In this document: positions 1-6,871 of the stretch, piece by piece
Position numbering within the stretch: position 1 is the stretch's first letter
Layout: each line of letters begins with the position of its first letter
Assembly (NCBI GenBank): GCA_035461175.1
Contig: DATHVR010000021.1
Span: 1-28,646, forward strand
Reading direction: 5' to 3'
DNA from: DATHVR01 sp035461175
GTDB taxonomy: Bacteria; Actinomycetota; Acidimicrobiia; Spongiisociales; ZC4RG35
Length of the DNA stretch: 28,646 bases
Position numbers and translations under genes: made by a program
Notes under the pieces: generated by a model
Databases searched by the model: none
Seen by the model: only the letters and a program-made list of their open reading frames with translations
Told to the model about the DNA's origin: nothing

Positions 1-1101
1 GACCGCTACCAGGTCGGCGGCTTCGCCGGCTCGGATGGACGACCCTCCGGTCCCGGCTCGTATCAGCTCCGCCGGGGGGTGGGTCCCGGTTCGGCCGGTG
101 GCCAGTCGCTGGTGGAGCTCGAGGAGTCGCATCTCTTCGAACGGGTCGATCACGGCCTGGGAGTCGGATCCGATCGCCAGGCCGACTCCGGCGGCGGCGA
201 GGTCGCCGGTGGGGCCGATGCCATCTGCCAGCCAGCGCTCGGTGGTGGGGCAGATCGCTGCCCGGGTGCCCGAGGAAGCGAGGAGGTTCACGTCGCCGGC
301 GCCGAGATGGGTGGCATGGACGATGGTGGTGTTCGGCCCCAGGACGCCGGCGTCGGCCAGGACCCGGACCGGGGTATGGCCATAGTGGTTGAGGCAGTCC
401 CGGTTCTCGGTGGGCTGTTCGGAAGCATGGACGTGGAGCGGACGGTCTTCGACCCATTCCAGCACTGTCCCCATCTGGCGGGGATTGACCGCCCGTACCG
501 AGTGGATCGCCGCTCCCCATCCCACCCCGGCCGGGGGGCTCCAGGACTCGACCCGCTCGAGCCAGGCCGCGGCTGTGGTGTCGGAGAAACGCCTCTGGAC
601 CCCTTCGGGAGGCAGCCCGAATCCGGCGGAGAGATAGCAGGTGTCGAGGATCGTCAGCCGGATGCCGGTTTCGAGAGCGGCATCGGCCAGGGCGGCCGCC
701 ATCACGTTGGGCTCGTCGTAGGGAGTCCCGTCCGGCTGGTGATGGAGATAGTGGAACTCGAACACGCTGGTGTACCCCGCCGCCAGCATCTCCCGAAACA
801 CCGCCACGGCCACCTTGCGGTAGGCGTCGGGGTCGAGGGCGGCCGCCACCTCATACATTGCGTCGCGCCACGACCAGAAGTCACCCTTCCGCTTGGGGAC
901 CCGCCCCCGCAGCAGTCGGTGGAAGACGTGGGAGTGGGCATTGACGAAACCGGGGAAGACGACCCCCGCCAGGTGGGTCGCGCCCTTGGGACGGGGCGAG
1001 CCGGCAGCAGCTTCAGTGATGTGCCCGTTGGCGACCTCGACGACGACGTCGGTCTCGAACCCGTTTTCCGTCCAGGCCCGGTCACAGAAGAAGGTGGTCA
1101 C
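1..1101 (-). CDS. hutF: Formimidoylglutamate deiminase, 3' end outside window
   Basis: Amidohydrolase-superfamily enzyme that would hydrolyse N-formimidoyl-L-glutamate to N-formyl-L-glutamate and ammonia in the five-step histidine degradation route. 367 codons are visible and the C-terminus is cut by the window edge. Metal-binding motif NAHSHVFHR lies at about residues 54-62 (H56, H58). A later HATHL supplies another His ligand and IGSDSQA supplies the catalytic or metal Asp. The C-terminal stretch ending in AGEAADLV is the usual end of the catalytic barrel. The GTG start at 1101 overlaps the hutU stop (GTGA), so the two are translationally coupled. HutF rather than HutI or a generic amidohydrolase is favoured by the hutU neighbour and the NAHSH-FHR form. 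A guanine deaminase-like relative is the main alternative. Confidence 0.85.
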   Translation of the reverse strand, partial: MTTFFCDRAWTENGFETDVVVEVANGHITEAAAGSPRPKGATHLAGVVFPGFVNAHSHVFHRLLRGRVPKRKGDFWSWRDAMYEVAAALDPDAYRKVAVAVFREMLAAGYTSVFEFHYLHHQPDGTPYDEPNVMAAALADAALETGIRLTILDTCYLSAGFGLPPEGVQRRFSDTTAAAWLERVESWSPPAGVGWGAAIHSVRAVNPRQMGTVLEWVEDRPLHVHASEQPTENRDCLNHYGHTPVRVLADAGVLGPNTTIVHATHLGAGDVNLLASSGTRAAICPTTERWLADGIGPTGDLAAAGVGLAIGSDSQAVIDPFEEMRLLELHQRLATGRTGTHPPAELIRAGTGGSSIRAGEAADLVAV

Positions 1102-2756
1102 GTCACGCTGGGCAGGTCGAGCCCTCTCTCCTGCGCCACCCGCCGGGCCTTGTCGTATCCGGCGTCGGCGTGGCGCATCACCCCGGTGCCGGGATCGTTG
1201 GTCAGCACCAGTTCCAGCCGGAGATCGGCCTGATCGGATCCGTCGGCCACCACCTGGGCGCCGGCGTGGATCGAGTTGCCGATCCCGACTCCGCCCCCGT
1301 GGTGGACCGCCACCCAGGCGGCCCCGGAGGCGGTGTTGAGGAGGGCGTTGAGGATGGGCCAGTCCGCCACCGCGTCGGAGCCGTCCGCCATCGCCTCGGT
1401 TTCCCGATATGGCGAGGCCACCGATCCGGCGTCGAGGTGATCGCGGCCGATGACGATCGGGGCCTTCACCTCCCCGGACCGGACCAGTTCGTTGAAGGCC
1501 AGGCCCGCCCGGTGCCGTTCCTTGTAGCCCAGCCAGCAGATGCGAGCGGGGAGACCCTGGTAGTGGACCTTCTCCTCCGCCATCGTCAGCCACCGGCGGA
1601 GTGGTTCGTTGTCGGGAAACAACTCCAGCAGCGCCCGGTCGGTGGCGGCGATGTCGTCGGGGTCGCCCGACAGAGCCACCCAGCGGAACGGGCCCATGCC
1701 CTCGCAGAACAGGTCGCGGATGTAGGCGGGGACGAAACCCGGATAGGCGAAGGCGTCGGAGAACCCGGCCGTTTGGGCCTCCCCGCGCAGATTGTTGCCG
1801 TAGTCGAACACCTCGGCTCCGGCCCGCTGGAAGCCGACCATCGCCTCGCAATGCACCGCCATCGATTCCCGGGCCGACTTGATGTAGGTGTCGGGATCCG
1901 ACTCCCGCAGTTCGGCGGCCGAGGCCGGGTCGTGGCCGGTGGGAATGTACCCGTAGAGGGGGTCGTGGGCCGAGGTCTGATCGGTGACGATGTCGATCGG
2001 CGCCTTTCGCTCCAGCAGTTCCGGGAAGACATCGGCGGCGTTCCCCAGGACGCCGATCGACAGCGGTCGTCGTTCGTCCCGAGCGCGCTGGGCCCGGGCG
2101 ATGGCGTCGTCGAGGTCGTCGGCCTGCTCGTCGAGGTAGCCGGTTTCGAGGCGGCGGCGGATGTGCTCGGGATCGACCTCGACGCAGATCACCACCCCGC
2201 CGTTCATGGTCACCGCCAGCGGCTGGGCACCGCCCATGCCTCCCAGTCCGCCCGTCAGGGTGATGGTCCCGGCCAGGCTTCCCCCGAAGCGCTTGTCGGC
2301 GATGGCGGCGAAGGTCTGAAACGTGCCCTGGAGGATGCCCTGGGTGCCGATGTAGATCCAGGACCCGGCGGTCATCTGCCCGTACATCATCAGCCCGGCT
2401 GCCTCCAGTTCCCAGAAATGCTCGAGCGTCGCCCAGCGGGGGACCAGGAGCGAGTTGGCGATGAGGACCCGGGGGGCCATGTCGTGGGTGCGGAAGACTC
2501 CGACCGGTTTGCCCGACTGGACGAGAAGGGTGTGGTCGTTCGGAAGCCGTTCCAGCGTCCGCACGATGGCGGTCAGCGCCTCAACCGACCGGGCCGCCTT
2601 CCCCCTCCCGCCATACACCACCAGACGCTCGGGATCCTCGGCCACCTCGGGGTCGAGGTTGTTGAGCAGGCAGCGCAGGGCCGCTTCCTGCAGCCACCCC
2701 TGGGTGTTGAGCGCGGTGCCCCGGGGAGCATGGAGCGGAAAGATGACATCGATCAT
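1098..2756 (-). CDS. hutU: Urocanate hydratase
   Basis: Converts urocanate to 4-imidazolone-5-propionate, the second step of histidine catabolism, in the cytoplasm with tightly bound NAD+. 552 residues matches the family length of about 550-560. The N-terminus (HAPRGT...GWLQEAALR) and NNLDPEVAE match the family start, supporting the ATG at 2756. The glycine-rich GGLGGMGGAQPLAV is the NAD-binding segment. GLPARICWLG carries the conserved cysteine, and SGAAWVAVHHGGGVGIGNS is a family signature near the C-terminus. It is first in a two-gene run with hutF, and hutH, hutI and hutG are not in view. A TACCCT hexamer ends 6 nt before the ATG, so the mRNA is probably leaderless. Confidence 0.96.
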   Translation of the reverse strand: MIDVIFPLHAPRGTALNTQGWLQEAALRCLLNNLDPEVAEDPERLVVYGGRGKAARSVEALTAIVRTLERLPNDHTLLVQSGKPVGVFRTHDMAPRVLIANSLLVPRWATLEHFWELEAAGLMMYGQMTAGSWIYIGTQGILQGTFQTFAAIADKRFGGSLAGTITLTGGLGGMGGAQPLAVTMNGGVVICVEVDPEHIRRRLETGYLDEQADDLDDAIARAQRARDERRPLSIGVLGNAADVFPELLERKAPIDIVTDQTSAHDPLYGYIPTGHDPASAAELRESDPDTYIKSARESMAVHCEAMVGFQRAGAEVFDYGNNLRGEAQTAGFSDAFAYPGFVPAYIRDLFCEGMGPFRWVALSGDPDDIAATDRALLELFPDNEPLRRWLTMAEEKVHYQGLPARICWLGYKERHRAGLAFNELVRSGEVKAPIVIGRDHLDAGSVASPYRETEAMADGSDAVADWPILNALLNTASGAAWVAVHHGGGVGIGNSIHAGAQVVADGSDQADLRLELVLTNDPGTGVMRHADAGYDKARRVAQERGLDLPSVT

Positions 2757-2762
2757 GAGCCG

Positions 2763-2768
2763 AGGGTA
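2763..2768 (-). promoter_or_regulatory. Probable -10 element of leaderless hutU
   Basis: TACCCT on the minus strand, six bases before the hutU ATG, so transcription should begin at or next to the start codon. No convincing -35 hexamer. It lies between the GNAT stop (2782) and hutU. Confidence 0.5.
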
Positions 2769-2781
2769 CGCGCCCAGAAGC

Positions 2782-3207
2782 TCAGGGGGCCGCCAGCGGG
2801 TGCTCGAGGAGCGTCGATGTTTCGACGCCGGTGAAGCCGGCGGCCCGGTAGGTGGCCAGGGCGGGGTCGTTGTCGGGTTCGGTCAGGACCCAGACCGTGC
2901 GGCATCCCAAGCGACGGGCCACATCGACCAGCGCCCGCACCAGGCCCCTCCCGACCCCTCGCCGGCGGAAGGCTTCATCCACGCCGAGTTCGTAGAGCAT
3001 CATCTCGACGCCCTTGTCGGGATGGAGCACCTCGACCCCCGACACGAAGCCGGCCGGTTCATCGTCGATGTATGCCACCAGCAGGTGGTTCCCGTCTCGC
3101 CGGAGGAAGCTCTCGCTCCATTCCCGCCGGGGCGGCTCGTCGAACAGGTGGGGAGCGGCCAGGACCGCCCCGACGTCGCCGGGACCCAGCTCCCGGATCT
3201 CCACCAT
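2782..3207 (-). CDS. GNAT family N-acetyltransferase
   Basis: 141-residue single-domain GNAT fold, predicted to transfer acetyl from acetyl-CoA to an unknown amine. The acetyl-CoA pyrophosphate loop is RRRGVGRG at about residues 81-88, preceded by the strand MLYELGVDE and followed by ARRLGCRTVWVLTEPDNDPALATYRAAGF, the standard motif A/B layout. The pattern YELGV-(x)n-RRRGVG with D-P-A...Y...GF resembles the AAC(3)-I type of aminoglycoside acetyltransferase, but that substrate is only an inference. Its ATG overlaps the stop of the upstream permease (TGATG), so it is the fourth gene of the ABC operon. A role in modifying or detoxifying the exported compound would fit but is unproven. Confidence 0.85.
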   Translation of the reverse strand: MVEIRELGPGDVGAVLAAPHLFDEPPRREWSESFLRRDGNHLLVAYIDDEPAGFVSGVEVLHPDKGVEMMLYELGVDEAFRRRGVGRGLVRALVDVARRLGCRTVWVLTEPDNDPALATYRAAGFTGVETSTLLEHPLAAP

Positions 3208-4013
3208 CAGGTGAGCAGCAGCTTCTCGAGGCGGCGGCGGGTGATGGCGACCCCGATCAGACCCATGACCACCAGGAAGGCGGCGTGGCCCAGCATCGTC
3301 CAGTCCGCCACGCCGAGCATGAAGCCCCGGATCAGTTCCACCCCGTGATACAGAGGGGACAGGCGGGTGATGGTCTGGAGGACGGGCGGGTACACATCGA
3401 GGGGATAGAAGGTGGCCGAGAACAGGAACAGGGGCAGGGTCACCAGTTGCACCATGTCAAAGTCCTGCCAGCTCTTCATCCAGGTGGTGGCGGCGAAACC
3501 GCAGGCAGCGAAAGCGAACCCGATCAGGACGGCGGCGGGCAGGGCCAGCGGCCACAGCCAGCCGTTGGTGAGTCCCATCGCCAGCGCCACGATCAGGAAC
3601 CCGACCGCATACAGCAGGCCCCGGATCAGGCACCAGGTGATCTCGCCGACGGCAATGTCCATCGGCTTCATAGGCGTGGTCAGCATCCCGTCGTAGACCT
3701 TGCCGAACTTGAGCTTGAAGAAGATGTTCATCGTCGACTCCAGCACCGCCCCGTTCATCGCCGACGCCCCCAGCAGGGCCGGTGCCACGAAGGCGGTGTA
3801 GGAGACGGTCTCTCCCGCCGGACCGGTGACGTCGCCCACCAGCGCCCCGAGCCCGATCCCGATCGAGAACAGGTAGAACACCGGTTCGAAGAAGCCGCTG
3901 AAGATCACTCTCCAGATCCGCCGGTAGACCAGCAGGTTCCGTTCCAGCAGCCGGTGGGCGCGCGACCCGGTGTGGACCCGGTCGGGAGCGGAGGTGACGG
4001 TGCCGGCGGTCAC
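3207..4013 (-). CDS. ABC-2 type transporter permease, second subunit (DrrB-like)
   Basis: Integral membrane subunit of a DrrAB-type ABC exporter, 268 residues. About six membrane segments are visible: FSGFFEPVFYLFSIGIGLGALVG, a segment near GASAMNGAVLESTMNIF, LLYAVGFLIVALAMGL, a long pair around LALPAAVLIGFAFAACGF, the LVTLPLFLFSATFYPL segment typical of ABC-2 permeases, and a C-terminal one ending in GVAITRRRLEKLL. The start is GTG at 4013, overlapping the stop of the first permease (GTGA). The frame stays open much further upstream, but that part is out of phase with the real upstream gene and is not coding. The KLKFGKVYDGMLTTPM coupling region matches drug and daunorubicin-type exporters. 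Confidence 0.9.
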   Translation of the reverse strand: MTAGTVTSAPDRVHTGSRAHRLLERNLLVYRRIWRVIFSGFFEPVFYLFSIGIGLGALVGDVTGPAGETVSYTAFVAPALLGASAMNGAVLESTMNIFFKLKFGKVYDGMLTTPMKPMDIAVGEITWCLIRGLLYAVGFLIVALAMGLTNGWLWPLALPAAVLIGFAFAACGFAATTWMKSWQDFDMVQLVTLPLFLFSATFYPLDVYPPVLQTITRLSPLYHGVELIRGFMLGVADWTMLGHAAFLVVMGLIGVAITRRRLEKLLLT

Positions 4014-4804
4014 TTCTGCAGCCTCTCCCGCAGGAAGCGGATGGCGAGTAGCCACGCCACCACCGTCATCACCAACAGGTAGACCAGATGCACCCACAGT
4101 GGGATCGACGTCACCACCGGGGCGCCCACGTTCGGGAGTGCCAGCTTGCGCACCAGTTCCACGGCGTGGAAGAGGGGAGTGGCGACCGCCACCGGCTCCA
4201 GCCAGTCGGGAAGCTGGGAGACGGGAAAGAAGGTGCCCGAGAAGAGGAACATGGGCAGGATGGCGAAGCGGAACATCGTCGTCAGGCCGGTCTCGTCTTC
4301 GAGGCGGCAGGTGATGGCGGTGGAGGTGGCCTGGAAGGCGAGCCCGCCCAGCACGGCCGGTACCAGCGCCAGCAGGGCCGGGCCCAGTTCGACGGCACCG
4401 AATGCCACCGCGATGACGGCGAACACACTCAGGGTGAACGCAAGGTGGATCGCCCCCCAGATCAGCATCCCGTTGATGAGATCGGCCACCGTGACCGGGG
4501 TGACGATGATGGCGTCGAAGACCTTGCGCCACTTGATCCCCGCCATGATCGGCCACGCCCCTTCGCCGAAACCGGTCTGCATGGCGGTGGCGGCGAGCAG
4601 GCCGGTGGCGACGAAAGTGATGAAGGGGATCGGCAGCTGTGCCTCGCCGGCGCGCTGATCCACCATCGACCCGAGGGCGAATCCCATTCCGGCCAGGAAC
4701 AGGACCGGGTTGAGGAAGGTGGAGATGATGCGGCCGCGCCATGTTCGCTTGTAGCCGATGTAGTCACCCTCGACCACGTGGAGGGCGTTGGCGAGGGCAG
4801 CCAT
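4010..4804 (-). CDS. ABC-2 type transporter permease, first subunit
   Basis: 264-residue membrane permease, paralogous to the next gene and probably forming a heterodimer with it. The order of features is the same: an N-terminal cytoplasmic helix (GYKRTWRGRIISTFLNPVLF), the coupling segment GIKWRKVFDAIIVTPV, the membrane segment RFAILPMFLFSGTFFPV, and a C-terminal basic tail (RFLRERLQK). The ATG at 4804 overlaps the ATPase stop as TGATG. An earlier in-frame start would run back through the ATPase gene and was rejected. The substrate is not evident from sequence. Neighbouring DrrA-like ATPase and acetyltransferase genes suggest a drug, lipid or small-metabolite exporter. Confidence 0.9.
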   Translation of the reverse strand: MAALANALHVVEGDYIGYKRTWRGRIISTFLNPVLFLAGMGFALGSMVDQRAGEAQLPIPFITFVATGLLAATAMQTGFGEGAWPIMAGIKWRKVFDAIIVTPVTVADLINGMLIWGAIHLAFTLSVFAVIAVAFGAVELGPALLALVPAVLGGLAFQATSTAITCRLEDETGLTTMFRFAILPMFLFSGTFFPVSQLPDWLEPVAVATPLFHAVELVRKLALPNVGAPVVTSIPLWVHLVYLLVMTVVAWLLAIRFLRERLQK

Positions 4805-5733
4805 CAGTCGATCAGCCTCCGCCCGGTGAGGTGCAAGAAGACATCCTCGAGGGTGGAGCGGCGGGTGAGGCGCTGCTCGAACTCGATCTGGCGATCGTGG
4901 ATGGCGTCGATGAGGGTGTCGGCGTCGTCGGTGTAGAGGAGGACCCGGTCGGCCAGTGCTTCCATCCGCTTGGCGAGGCCGTCGAGGCGCTCCAGCCCCG
5001 TCTCGATCTGTCCGGGGGCGAAGCGCAGCTCCACCACCTCCCGGGTCGAGTAACGGGAGATGAGTTCCTGGGGGGATCCCTCGGCGGCGATCTTGCCCTT
5101 GTCCATCACCACCAGCCGGTCGCACAGCTGCTCGGCCTCGTCCATGTAATGGGTGGTGATGATGAGGGTGGCGCCCTCCTGCTTGAGCCGGTAGAGGCGG
5201 TCCCAGAGGACGTGGCGGGCCTGGGGGTCGAGGCCGGTGGTGGGCTCGTCGAGGATGACCAGGTCGGGCTCGTTGATCAGGGCACGGGCGATGATTAGGC
5301 GTCGCTTCATTCCCCCGGAGAGGGCTTCGACCCGAGAATCACGCTTCTCCTCCAGCTGGGCGAAGTCGAGCAGCTCGTCGGTGCGCTGGCGGATCACCGT
5401 CTTGGCGAGATCGTGGTAGCGACCGTAGACGTACAGGTTCTCCTCGACGGTCAGTTCCTCGTCGAGGTTGTTGTCCTGGGGGACCACTCCGAGCCGGCTG
5501 CGGATCTGGGCGCCCTCGGTGGCGGGGTCGTGACCGAACACCGTCATCGTGCCCTCGCTGATGGGGCTGACGGTGGTGATCATCTTCATGGTCGAGGTCT
5601 TGCCGGCCCCGTTGGGGCCCAGGAAGCCGAATGCCTCGCCTTTGCTTATCTGGAAGTCGATTCCGTCGACGGCCACGAAGTCGCCGAAGCGCTTGGTGAG
5701 GCCCTCGGCCTCGACGAGAGGTGCTGACGTCAT
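4804..5733 (-). CDS. ABC transporter ATP-binding protein (DrrA/CcmA type)
   Basis: 309-residue nucleotide-binding subunit driving the two adjacent permeases. Walker A is GPNGAGKT (residues 39-46), the Q-loop is at VVPQDNN, the ABC signature is LSGGMKRR, Walker B is LVILDEPTTGLD, and the switch His follows in ITTHYMDEAEQL. The C-terminal 80 residues, with FEQRLTRRSTLEDVFLHLTGR, are the DrrA-type regulatory tail. It is the first gene of a four-gene operon whose junctions overlap by 1, 4 and 1 nt. The start codon at 5733 is preceded by TACCTT with a 9-nt gap, so the leader is very short or absent. Daunorubicin-like export is the nearest named analogy, but the true substrate is unknown. Confidence 0.95.
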   Translation of the reverse strand: MTSAPLVEAEGLTKRFGDFVAVDGIDFQISKGEAFGFLGPNGAGKTSTMKMITTVSPISEGTMTVFGHDPATEGAQIRSRLGVVPQDNNLDEELTVEENLYVYGRYHDLAKTVIRQRTDELLDFAQLEEKRDSRVEALSGGMKRRLIIARALINEPDLVILDEPTTGLDPQARHVLWDRLYRLKQEGATLIITTHYMDEAEQLCDRLVVMDKGKIAAEGSPQELISRYSTREVVELRFAPGQIETGLERLDGLAKRMEALADRVLLYTDDADTLIDAIHDRQIEFEQRLTRRSTLEDVFLHLTGRRLID

Positions 5734-5742
5734 GTCGAATCC

Positions 5743-5748
5743 AAGGTA
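5743..5748 (-). promoter_or_regulatory. Probable -10 element of the ABC exporter operon
   Basis: TACCTT on the minus strand ends 9 nt before the ATPase ATG. It fits the TAnnnT pattern seen before other genes here. No clear -35. Confidence 0.4.
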
Positions 5749-5801
5749 GTGCCGGGGTGCGACACGACGCGAGCGGTTATGGCGAGGCTGCCTATCCCGT
5801 T

Positions 5802-6245
5802 CTAGTCCGGTCGCCAGGTGCGGCGGGTGAACTCGGGGCCGACCAGGGAGACGTAGGTCGCCCGGGTCTCGACGAAGATCAGGTCGGGGTTGTCGGGCGT
5901 GCCCCAGAAGTTGGTCATGTCGTAGGGCAAAACCCGGTTCCAGTGGCGTTGTCGGGACTGTTCGGTGTCGTGGAGTTGGACCACACCACGGGCGAACAGC
6001 TCACCGGGTCCCGACCCGGTCGTGACCGGCCAATGGAAGGCAACTTCGCCGTTGGCGATCAGGTTGCGGTGCTTCTGGGTGTGGCGGCGGGTGGCGAACC
6101 AGATCCGGCCCTCCTCGGCCAGGCCTGGAGCGACGACGGCAACGTGGGGCCGCCCGTCCCTTCCCACCGTGGCGACGTAGGTGATCCACGAGATCGCCTC
6201 GGCGGCGTCCGCCACCTCGTCCCACGTGAGGGGCGTGGTGCTCAT
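5802..6245 (-). CDS. Pyridoxamine 5'-phosphate oxidase-like flavoprotein
   Basis: 147-residue split-barrel protein of the PNPOx-like superfamily, probably binding FMN or F420. Visible core: TYVATVGRDGRPHVAVVAPGLAEEGRIWFATRR, a beta-strand pair with the G-R-P-H-V turn, then KHRNLIANGEVAFHWPV. It is much shorter than true PdxH (about 210 residues) and lacks the PdxH C-terminal motif, so it is unlikely to make pyridoxal phosphate. The ATG at 6245 overlaps the nitroreductase stop by 4 nt (ATGA), so the two flavin-type proteins are co-translated and may act together. The start was chosen by that overlap and by domain length; the frame is open upstream but only inside the nitroreductase gene. Confidence 0.8.
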   Translation of the reverse strand: MSTTPLTWDEVADAAEAISWITYVATVGRDGRPHVAVVAPGLAEEGRIWFATRRHTQKHRNLIANGEVAFHWPVTTGSGPGELFARGVVQLHDTEQSRQRHWNRVLPYDMTNFWGTPDNPDLIFVETRATYVSLVGPEFTRRTWRPD

Positions 6246-6742
6246 GCGTAGCCCTCGCGGTGAACCAGATTCTCGGCCGGCTTCCGCCCACCCCAGCGGG
6301 CGGGGGCGGCTTCCTCCGAGGGATAGCCGAGGGCAACGGCATAGCGGGTACGACGATCCTCCGGGACGCCGAGCAGCCGCCGGGCATCCTCGTCGCGGTG
6401 AAAGGTGATCGGGCACGACGCCACCCCGATCGCCTTGGCGGCCAGCATGAGGTTCTGAGCTGCCCGCCCCGAATCGAACTCGTAGCCCTCCGGCTCCTGG
6501 ACGATCACGATCGTGGTGGCCGAGGCCCGGACCGGGTCGGTGAAGTCGCCGCAGCCGGCCAGCTCCTGGAGACGGTCTCGATTGCTGACCACGACGAAGG
6601 ACCAGTTCTGGCGGTTCTTAGAGCTCCCGGTCCAGCGGGCCGCTTCGAGGATGGCGTCGAGGTCGGTGTCGCTGAGGGGCTCGTCGCGGTAGGAGCGGAT
6701 GGCGCGGAGGCCGAGGATCAGGTCGTAAGCATCACGGTTCAT
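6242..6742 (-). CDS. Nitroreductase family protein
   Basis: 166-residue FMN-dependent oxidoreductase of the nitroreductase superfamily. The N-terminal RAIRSYRDEPLSD is the classic FMN phosphate-binding R-x-x-R-x-(F/Y) motif at about residues 13-17. ARWTGSSKNRQNWSFVVV is the second FMN contact region (S-x-x-N-x-Q-x-W). The C-terminal VALGYPSEE is the usual dinucleotide-side strand. Members reduce nitro groups, quinones or enones with NAD(P)H, or remove hydrogen in deazaflavin chemistry; the substrate cannot be told from sequence. It is the first gene of a two-gene operon with the PNPOx-like protein, and it diverges from the metalloprotease gene. TACCCT ends 7 nt before the ATG, so it is probably leaderless. 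Confidence 0.92.
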   Translation of the reverse strand: MNRDAYDLILGLRAIRSYRDEPLSDTDLDAILEAARWTGSSKNRQNWSFVVVSNRDRLQELAGCGDFTDPVRASATTIVIVQEPEGYEFDSGRAAQNLMLAAKAIGVASCPITFHRDEDARRLLGVPEDRRTRYAVALGYPSEEAAPARWGGRKPAENLVHREGYA

Positions 6743-6749
6743 GCTTCCA

Positions 6750-6755
6750 AGGGTA
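6750..6755 (-). promoter_or_regulatory. Probable -10 element of leaderless nitroreductase operon
   Basis: TACCCT on the minus strand, preceded by CA, ends 7 nt before the ATG at 6742. It is the same hexamer as before hutU and the 12616 gene. Confidence 0.5.
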
Positions 6756-6806
6756 TGTTCGGAGCTATGGGTCCGGCGACTCAGCGCCGGTTGGTGTCGT
6801 AGGGCC

Positions 6807-6812
6807 TAGTCT
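6807..6812 (+). promoter_or_regulatory. Candidate -10 element for the metalloprotease gene
   Basis: TAGTCT about 60 nt before the chosen start. If real, the transcript would have a leader of roughly 50 nt containing the palindrome at 6825-6846. No good -35 at 17 nt spacing. Confidence 0.25.
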
Positions 6813-6824
6813 CACCCCGCTGAA

Positions 6825-6846
6825 TCATGCCCCGATCGGGGCATGA
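6825..6846. repeat. 22-nt perfect palindrome upstream of the metalloprotease gene
   Basis: A perfect inverted repeat with no spacer, centred between 6835 and 6836; its core is CATGCCCCGATCGGGGCATG. It sits about 25 nt before the chosen TTG start and inside the predicted leader. It could be an operator for a dimeric regulator or a strong RNA hairpin. It lies between divergent genes, so it could act on either. Confidence 0.7.
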
Positions 6847-6871
6847 AAATGGGGAGACGGGAGACAGGACA

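Noticed and set aside
1170..2834. Open plus-strand frame of about 550 codons opposite hutU
   Set aside because: It is the antisense shadow of hutU, with His/Gly/Val-rich sequence and no recognisable domain.
6827..6871. ATG at 6827 as start of the metalloprotease
   Set aside because: It lies within the palindrome, lacks a ribosome site and would put a polar stretch before the signal peptide; the TTG at 6872 gives a normal signal peptide.
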